This document shows, piece after piece, positions 6,498 to 10,838 of a DNA stretch of 10,838 nt. Origin of the DNA: Agrobacterium fabrum. Lineage in GTDB: Bacteria; Pseudomonadota; Alphaproteobacteria; Rhizobiales; Rhizobiaceae. The DNA is taken from NCBI GenBank assembly GCA_003241215.1, contig QFOL01000121.1, positions 1 through 10,838 on the forward strand, written 5' to 3'. Position 1 is the stretch's first letter, and each line of letters begins with the position of its first letter. Position numbers and translations under genes: made by a program. The notes beneath the pieces were generated by a model. That model had not been told where the DNA came from, ran no database searches, and worked only from the letters and a program-made list of their open reading frames with translations.

Positions 6498-6932
6498 ATG
6501 CCTCTACATCTCATCAAACTTTGCGTCGGCGCGGATTCAATCCAGGACTTGAGAGACTGGGTCGCGCATCGTGCGCTGACCGCAATTGCCGCGGGCCTTG
6601 AGCCGCACAGCGTCCACACAACCCGGATGATCCCGAAACGTGTCGAGGAACTGCTCGAGGGCGGTTCGCTCTACTGGGTCATCAAGGGCCAGGTGCAGGC
6701 GCGGCAGAAACTTCTCGATATCCGCTCCTTCAAGGGCGAGGACGGCATTTCCCGCTGCGATCTCATTCTCGGTCCCGAGGTGATCGAAACCTCACCGGCG
6801 CCGAAGCGGCCGTTTCAGGGCTGGCGTTACCTGAAGGACGACGAGGCGCCGCGCGATCTCGGCGGCGGTACGGGCGGCGAGGACATGCCTTCCGATCTCA
6901 GGCGGGAACTGGCCGAGCTTGGGCTGCTCTGA
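6498..6932 (+). CDS. DUF1489 family protein
   Basis: A 144-aa soluble protein of the DUF1489 family (PF07370), widespread in Alphaproteobacteria and without an assigned function. Recognisable features are the N-terminal MPLHLIKLCVGADSIQDL, the central TTRMIPKRVEELLEGGSLYWVIKG, and the LGPEVIETSPAPKRPFQGWRYL segment. Length is normal for the family, and there is no signal peptide or membrane segment. The ribosome binding site is poor: AAGG at 6480-6483 is too far upstream. This suggests weak or coupled translation, but the family-typical N-terminus supports the ATG. It lies 65 bp after sdaA on the same strand, with the hairpin between them, and ends at a bidirectional terminator. No functional link with serine catabolism can be claimed. 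Confidence 0.92.
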   Translation: MPLHLIKLCVGADSIQDLRDWVAHRALTAIAAGLEPHSVHTTRMIPKRVEELLEGGSLYWVIKGQVQARQKLLDIRSFKGEDGISRCDLILGPEVIETSPAPKRPFQGWRYLKDDEAPRDLGGGTGGEDMPSDLRRELAELGLL

Positions 6933-6953
6933 CGGTCCATGGATTTGAAAATG

Positions 6954-6985
6954 AAAAAGCCGGCCCCTTGCGGAGCCGGCTTTTT
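6954..6985. terminator. Bidirectional intrinsic terminator
   Basis: AAAAAGCCGGC (6954-6964) and GCCGGCTTTTT (6975-6985) form a perfect 11-bp inverted repeat with a 10-nt loop. It has a T run on the plus strand for DUF1489 and, through the A run, on the minus strand for the convergent peptidase gene that ends at 7013. Confidence 0.95.
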
Positions 6986-7012
6986 ATTTGGGGAGATCGG
7001 CCGGTCGTGCAG

Positions 7013-7621
7013 TCAGTTGATGCCGCCAACCGCATTGATGGCGCGGCCATCCTGAATTTTCACCCAGCGGCCCGGATTGGCGGTGTCCTGACGCTTCAGG
7101 TAGGTATATTCGGTTTCCGACCAGATCATGACCTTGTTGCGCATGTTGTCGAGGACGAAATCGCCACGGTCCGTGCGGACGGTCAGAACGGCATGGCCTT
7201 CGCCATTCGGCTGCAGGACTACGGTGATGAGCAGGTTGGAGGCGGAGAAGCCCTTGTTCATCAGCATCTTGCGCTTCAGAAGCACGAAGTCTTCGCAATC
7301 GCCGACCGTGGTGGGATAAGCCCAGCGCTCTTCGACGCCATAGATTTCCATGTCGGTCATTGGCGTGATGGTGGTGTTGGCGGTGTAGTTGACGTCGAGC
7401 ATCGTCTTCCAGCGCTCTTCGGTCAGCTTCATCGGGCCGTTGTCCAGCGAGGTCGGCTGGCATTCGCTCTGATAGGTCTGGCAGAATTCATAATGGCCGA
7501 TCGGCGGGTTGGCCTTGCCGATGACGCGCATGACGGCGGCCGGCGAGGCGATTGCCTGATGTGCGAAGGCGCTGACGATGCATGCGATCAGAGTGAAAAC
7601 GAAACGGTTGTTCTTGTTCAT
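7013..7621 (-). CDS. Periplasmic transglutaminase-like cysteine peptidase (C93/BTLCP, LapG family)
   Basis: A 202-aa exported protein. The N-terminal signal peptide (MNKNNRFVFT plus a hydrophobic core) is probably cleaved near AIA at 24-26. The mature part has the Cys-His-Asp triad of bacterial transglutaminase-like cysteine proteinases (PF06035): C109 in VGDCEDFVLLK, H143 in GEGHAVLTV and D158 in FVLDNM. The acidic residues beside the Cys (D108, E110) resemble the calcium-binding pair of LapG. LapG cleaves surface adhesins in the periplasm under c-di-GMP control through LapD. Neither LapD nor a large adhesin is in this window, so a LapG role is only a possibility; short rhizobial paralogs of unknown substrate are common. 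GGGGAG 8 nt upstream fixes the start. The bidirectional terminator lies just downstream. Confidence 0.9.
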   Translation of the reverse strand: MNKNNRFVFTLIACIVSAFAHQAIASPAAVMRVIGKANPPIGHYEFCQTYQSECQPTSLDNGPMKLTEERWKTMLDVNYTANTTITPMTDMEIYGVEERWAYPTTVGDCEDFVLLKRKMLMNKGFSASNLLITVVLQPNGEGHAVLTVRTDRGDFVLDNMRNKVMIWSETEYTYLKRQDTANPGRWVKIQDGRAINAVGGIN

Positions 7622-8392
7622 TGCTTGTCTCCCCGTGGTGAGGAGACATTCGCAGGTATATTTTGACCCGGCGGAAATTTGCGAGGCGCAATTTGAGCTT
7701 AAATTTCAGCAAATTAGCTGCTTTTTTGAACTGTATTCGAACTAGTTTTTATGCGTGTTTGAAGCAAATTTTATTACAATTTTACGCATCCTGACCTTAG
7801 GCTTTTGGTAGCCATCTAGACCGCTGTATTGAAAGCGATTTTCCACATGCTGCGGTTTCCGTCGCCGTGTGCGGTCGGCCTGCGGCGCTCGGCGAAGAGG
7901 CGGATTTCCCGTTTTGGGATGGCTGTTTCAGGCTGGGACAGGCCGAAAACAGGCGTCAAAAAAAATTCAAAAAACTGCATTTTTTCTGGAAGAAATGTTT
8001 TGCCGGGTGCTTTTCGCGTCAGTTCGCGCCGTAACTGGGCTGATTGAGGACGCGGCATATTCCAATACGCTGATCATTTTTATCGATGAGGGGGATCTCG
8101 GCCTGTCAGATGCACGGCTGTCCCTTGCAGTCGCGCTTTCCGGTCGGCACGCCGCGCATCGCGGATGCCCTATACGGTCACGGCGTAAAATGAACGTTCG
8201 GCAGTGGGAAGCGGAGAATGAAGCGCTTGACGCCTCGAGCGGCGCCCGAGCCTGACGGGCAGGGGCAAAACATGGATAGCCGCACACGATCCGCGAATCT
8301 CTCCATTACGAGACCATGGCGAGAGCGCAACGCGCGCTGGGAAGCCGCACGTCTTTTATGGGCGAAAAACCTGCCGCGTTTATTGGAGCGTT
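7622..8392. other. Long region without a convincing gene
   Basis: The part next to the peptidase gene (about 7660-7800) is very AT-rich with many TpA steps and is probably its promoter. Between about 7955 and 7992 there are phased A and T tracts (A8, A6 and T6), suggesting bent DNA or an H-NS-like/MucR-type target; this is inference. Reading frames at 7869-8255 (+) and 8272-8460 (+) are discussed under findings and rejections. The second has a fair ribosome binding site. I see no tRNA or clear terminator here. The PilZ gene ends at 8393 on the other strand. Confidence 0.5.
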
Positions 8393-9010
8393 CTAGAGAA
8401 ATTCAATCAGCGCGTCGGGCGACTGGACCCGGTCGAATTCGACTGCGACGCCTTCCATGAAATGGCGCACGATCTTGCCGCTCATGTTCTTGCCGAGCTG
8501 CACCCGGCTTCCGAGCGGCGGCCGGTTTTCTATCTCGATTGCCGCGCCGGAAAGGGAAAGGTCGATCAGCCGGCAAGCGACGAGCACACCGTCTTCCAGC
8601 ACAAGCTGCGCCCTGGCATTGCGTGGTGTCAGACGGTCGTGGCGACGGTCTTCCGGCAGGCCGAGCAGCTGGCGCTTGGCGATCCATGCGAGCTGGGCGG
8701 CGAGTTTTTCCCGCTTGCGCTCCGGCGCGTTGATGGCGATGAGGAAACCGGAAGCGGTCAGCGATGTCACCGTGCCTTCGATCCGGCCGATATGCTGAAG
8801 ATAGGCGATGACGCGGTCACCGTGGCGGGCGAGGCCCGAACAGGTGAACTGCGCTCTTTCGGCGGTCATTTCGGTTGCGGTGCAATCATATTCTTCATGG
8901 TCGGGCAACATCAGGCGGCCGGTGAAAGACACACGAACGGCGTCGTCCAGGTGAGCTTCCTCAACCGGATGCAGGATTTGGGCGGTGTTGACCGAGCGAG
9001 ACGAAAACAT
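8393..9010 (-). CDS. PilZ-domain c-di-GMP-binding protein, tandem PilZ-like architecture
   Basis: A 205-aa cytosolic protein. The C-terminal domain (about 120-200) carries both PilZ signature motifs: RRHDR at 122-126 (RxxxR) and DLSLSG at 150-155 (DxSxxG). It should therefore bind cyclic di-GMP. The N-terminal half (about 22-105, from AVRVSFTGRLMLPDHEEY to GFLIAINAP) looks like a second PilZ-type barrel but has neither motif, so it is probably degenerate and structural. Proteins of this type relay c-di-GMP levels to motility, adhesion or polysaccharide machinery; the partner cannot be read from the neighbours. No good ribosome binding site precedes ATG 9010, but the next in-frame Met (34) would remove the first strand of the N-terminal barrel. 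It lies downstream of the PAS_5 gene on the same strand after a 181-bp gap containing an inverted repeat, so it is probably transcribed separately. Confidence 0.88.
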   Translation of the reverse strand: MFSSRSVNTAQILHPVEEAHLDDAVRVSFTGRLMLPDHEEYDCTATEMTAERAQFTCSGLARHGDRVIAYLQHIGRIEGTVTSLTASGFLIAINAPERKREKLAAQLAWIAKRQLLGLPEDRRHDRLTPRNARAQLVLEDGVLVACRLIDLSLSGAAIEIENRPPLGSRVQLGKNMSGKIVRHFMEGVAVEFDRVQSPDALIEFL

Positions 9011-9060
9011 GAGCAGCGCAATTGTAATGAATGATGACGATAAGTTTCTACTCTGTGCGA

Positions 9061-9084
9061 GTTAACAGACTGTATTGCTTAACC
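9061..9084. promoter_or_regulatory. Paired GTTAA/TTAAC elements upstream of the PilZ gene
   Basis: GTTAAC (9061-9066) and CTTAACC (9078-9084) lie 51-74 bp upstream of the PilZ start in an AT-rich patch. TTAACC is a CtrA half-site in Alphaproteobacteria, but the 13-nt gap between the two TTAA cores differs from the full TTAA-N7-TTAA site. This is a weak operator candidate. Confidence 0.3.
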
Positions 9085-9140
9085 TCTACAATTTTTCTGA
9101 TCGACAAAATCGTTACAGCTTTGACTTATTTTATCGCGTT

Positions 9141-9183
9141 TCCGCTTCGGTCGTTGCTTTTCAGCCCGTGCATGCGAAGCGGA
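9141..9183. repeat. Inverted repeat just after the PAS_5 gene
   Basis: TCCGCTTCG (9141-9149) and CGAAGCGGA (9175-9183) are perfect 9-bp arms around a 25-nt spacer. The repeat starts 8 bp beyond the PAS_5 stop codon and lies upstream of the PilZ gene. No T run follows on the minus strand, so it may be an RNA-stability hairpin or a factor-assisted terminator. Confidence 0.5.
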
Positions 9184-9191
9184 TGTGTCAA

Positions 9192-9749
9192 TCAATAACG
9201 TCCGGCAAAGGGGGTGGCGGCCGCTTCCATGCCGGCGGAATTTCCTGCCGACATGATGTCCATACGCAGCAGGCGGCTGCTTTTCATCGACAGAGAGTGG
9301 ATGGGGCTGGCGAATTCATGGCGCGGCCGTTCCGGAAGCAGGGCGCCAAGCAGTCTCGGTGCGGCGTCAGGATCGGTATGCAGCGGCAAGAGCAGCATTT
9401 CGAAGGCCATCGGTGCGGCGCCAAAGTCGTCCTCCGCTTCGACATCGAAAACGACGGGCAACTGATGCTGCAGGATGCCGCGCGCCACCCGGCAGGGGAA
9501 GGTGGCATTTGTCGGTTGCCACAGCTCCGAAAACGGACGGTCGCGCAATTCCCGGCCGAACAGGTCGCAAAGGCGCGTGCCGGCAAGGCGGAAAAACGGG
9601 GTGTTTTCTCCCTTGTCGGTCAGGATGAAGAGGTCGCCGAGATGGGTCTTGAGCTTTGCGGGGTCGATATCCTCGCGGCGCGGCACGGGCCTTTTGCCGC
9701 GCAGTTCATCCCAATAGGCATATATGTCCAGTCCGGCCATGCTTTTCAT
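9192..9749 (-). CDS. PAS_5-domain protein (PF07310 type)
   Basis: A 185-aa cytosolic protein of the alphaproteobacterial PAS_5 group: a single PAS-like domain with no output domain. The family signature runs from MKSMAGLDIYAYWDELRGKR, through PRREDIDPAKLKTHLGDLFIL (about 24-43) and FRLAGTRLCDLFGREL (53-68), to the LLPLHTD/LLGALLP strands (120-140). The tail from about 145 is low-complexity and Met/Ser/Ala-rich. The role is unknown; related proteins are assumed to be sensory or regulatory adaptors. I start at ATG 9749 because GGAG sits 7 nt upstream and the family's conserved region begins there. Earlier in-frame ATGs (9768, 9786, 9824 and others) would add up to about 50 unconserved residues and read through the 20-bp palindrome region. 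It is divergent from the rhomboid gene. Confidence 0.85.
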   Translation of the reverse strand: MKSMAGLDIYAYWDELRGKRPVPRREDIDPAKLKTHLGDLFILTDKGENTPFFRLAGTRLCDLFGRELRDRPFSELWQPTNATFPCRVARGILQHQLPVVFDVEAEDDFGAAPMAFEMLLLPLHTDPDAAPRLLGALLPERPRHEFASPIHSLSMKSSRLLRMDIMSAGNSAGMEAAATPFAGRY

Positions 9750-10102
9750 AGCATTTCTCCATGTGCGTTTTTGGGACATCATGTCCATCCGAACGTCTGT
9801 ATTCGCAGGTGTAGCGATTTTCATGCCAACCGGATTTGTTAAGGTTAACAAATGGTTGATATTGCATGGCGGCCGTGGCCGTGGCATCGCTGCCGCCATG
9901 TCGGGGGACACTCCCTTCAGCACAATTGATGGCGCTGCCCGTGTTTTTCAGGGTGCGCCGGCAAGCCGGACCGCCCCTGGCCCGAAGCTCGAACCGGTTG
10001 CGGTTTGGCGTCGCGCGCTTCGAAGGCGGGACGGCTTTTTTTTCGTCCGGGCTTCCTATATTGCTCGGAGAACGCAAATTTCGACCAGACAGGGATGGGA
10101 TC
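9750..10102. other. Divergent intergenic region of PAS_5 and rhomboid genes
   Basis: This 353-bp region holds the 20-bp palindrome described separately, near the PAS_5 gene. On the minus strand, TTGGCA at about 9824-9829 could be a -35 box for PAS_5. Near the rhomboid gene, CTATAT at 10056-10061 matches the rhizobial sigma-70 -10 box, but the -35 region is poor. A short GGACG/CGTCC inverted repeat around a T8 tract lies at about 10029-10048. I see no gene or RNA between. Confidence 0.5.
9834..9853. promoter_or_regulatory. 20-bp perfect-arm palindrome, probable operator
   Basis: ATTTGTTAAGGTTAACAAAT has two perfect 9-bp arms and a 2-bp centre. It lies 85-104 bp upstream of the PAS_5 start in an AT-rich patch inside GC-rich DNA, where a dimeric regulator would be expected to bind. 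It contains the TTAACC half-site on the minus strand. The regulator is unknown. Confidence 0.6.
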
Positions 10103-10838
10103 ATGTCCTACGGGGACGGCGAACAGCCGCCGGTTTCGGAAACGCCGGAGCCGAAAGACGACACGAGCAATCCCGTCTTCAATCTGCCGTCGCTGCTGGT
10201 CGGCATTCTGGCGGCGCTGATCGTCGCTTATGTCGTTCCCGCCTATCTTCTCTCCGAGGAAGGCAATGGCTGGTTCATTTTCACCTTCGGCTTCATTCCG
10301 CTGCGTTATGCGGTGCCGTTTTCCCAGCAGGGGCTGGAATGGTTCTGGACGCCGGTGACCTATTCTTTCCTGCATGGCGGCATCGAGCACATTCTCTTTA
10401 ACGGATTGTGGCTGATGGCCTTCGGCGCGCCGGTTCTGCGCCGGATCGGAACAGTGCGCTTCGTGCTGTTATGGTGCATTTCCGCCGCCGTTTCCGCCTT
10501 CGGTCATGCGGCGCTGAACTGGGGGGATGTGACGGTGCTGATCGGAGCCTCCGGTGTCGTTTCGGCGCTGATGGGGGCGGCCTGCCGCTTCGCTTTCCCC
10601 GCACGTGGCGGATATAGCGCCTCCTTCGGCCATCTGATGCCGCGGCAGAGCATTCTCGGGGCGCTTTCCAACCGCACCGTGCTGATCTTCACGCTGATGT
10701 GGCTGTTCGGCAATGTGCTGATTGCGGTCGGCGTGCCGCTGTTCGGCGATGTCGGCGGTGAAATTGCCTGGGATGCGCATGTCTTCGGCTTTCTGCTTGG
10801 CTTCCTGTTCTTCGGCCTCTTCGATCGCCAGCCGCGTC
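10103..10838 (+). CDS. Rhomboid-family intramembrane serine protease (3' end outside window)
   Basis: The first 245 codons of a polytopic inner-membrane protein that would cleave membrane substrates within the bilayer. After a polar, acidic cytosolic N-terminus (MSYGDGEQPPVSETPEPKDD), the first membrane helix lies at about 28-50. The rhomboid core motifs are HGGIEHILFN (91-100, with oxyanion-hole H96 and N100), GASG (148-151, nucleophile S150) and AHVFGFLLG (225-233, general base H226). The catalytic Ser-His pair is thus present and the enzyme should be active. The substrate is unknown. The start at ATG 10103 follows AGGGATGGGA. The sequence is still open at the window end, just after the last conserved helix, so only a short tail is likely missing. 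Confidence 0.92.
   Translation, partial: MSYGDGEQPPVSETPEPKDDTSNPVFNLPSLLVGILAALIVAYVVPAYLLSEEGNGWFIFTFGFIPLRYAVPFSQQGLEWFWTPVTYSFLHGGIEHILFNGLWLMAFGAPVLRRIGTVRFVLLWCISAAVSAFGHAALNWGDVTVLIGASGVVSALMGAACRFAFPARGGYSASFGHLMPRQSILGALSNRTVLIFTLMWLFGNVLIAVGVPLFGDVGGEIAWDAHVFGFLLGFLFFGLFDRQPR

Noticed and set aside
6968..7666. A 232-codon plus-strand frame opposite the C93 peptidase
   Set aside because: It begins inside the bidirectional terminator and mirrors the peptidase gene, which has a signal peptide and an intact catalytic triad.
7869..8255. A 128-codon plus-strand frame in the gene-poor region
   Set aside because: It has no usable start site, an Arg/Ala-rich composition that changes across the A/T tracts, and no recognisable motif. 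An internal ATG at 7995 has GGAAG too close to the codon.
9075..9842. A 255-codon plus-strand frame opposite the PAS_5 gene
   Set aside because: It covers the PAS_5 gene antisense and both intergenic flanks, has no domain or ribosome binding site, and the PAS_5 product has clear family signatures.
1..10838. CRISPR arrays, tRNA/rRNA genes, insertion sequences, attachment sites
   Set aside because: No repeated spacers, cloverleaf T-loop motifs, transposase motifs or flanking direct repeats were seen on either strand.

Overview
This is ordinary chromosomal DNA from an alphaproteobacterium, most likely a member of the Rhizobiaceae close to Agrobacterium/Rhizobium. The evidence is the GC-rich codon use, the mix of families (DUF1489, PAS_5, C93 transglutaminase-like peptidase, entericidin, PilZ), and a textbook EcfG/RpoE2-type general-stress promoter. 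I see no tRNA, rRNA, CRISPR array, insertion sequence, phage gene or other sign of recent transfer. I did not find a new multi-gene system. The useful novelty is in small genes and regulatory DNA.

Left part (1-2785): an LrhA/HexA-like LysR regulator (+) converges on two minus-strand genes, a formyltransferase-fold protein followed by a methylenetetrahydrofolate reductase-like protein. Both belong to families that use folate one-carbon units, and they are probably co-transcribed. The 97-nt gap between them can form two hairpins.

Middle part (2786-6985): a short entericidin-type lipoprotein has its own stress promoter, a perfect CRP-like palindrome over the likely transcription start, and a strong terminator. 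It is followed by a secreted phosphodiester glycosidase-family protein (+), an unrecognised protein on the minus strand, and a 33-aa membrane mini-protein with a good ribosome binding site. Next come single-chain iron-sulfur L-serine ammonia-lyase (sdaA), with all four cluster cysteines, and a DUF1489 protein that ends at a bidirectional terminator.

Right part (7013-10838): a periplasmic transglutaminase-like cysteine peptidase (-), about 770 bp without a convincing gene, a PilZ-domain protein with a probable c-di-GMP site (-), a PAS_5 protein (-) preceded by a 20-bp palindrome, and a rhomboid-family intramembrane protease (+) that runs off the window end.

Most genes look like single transcription units with varied functions. 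Possible functional links are the folate pair and, more speculatively, the c-di-GMP/surface theme of the C93 peptidase and the PilZ protein.
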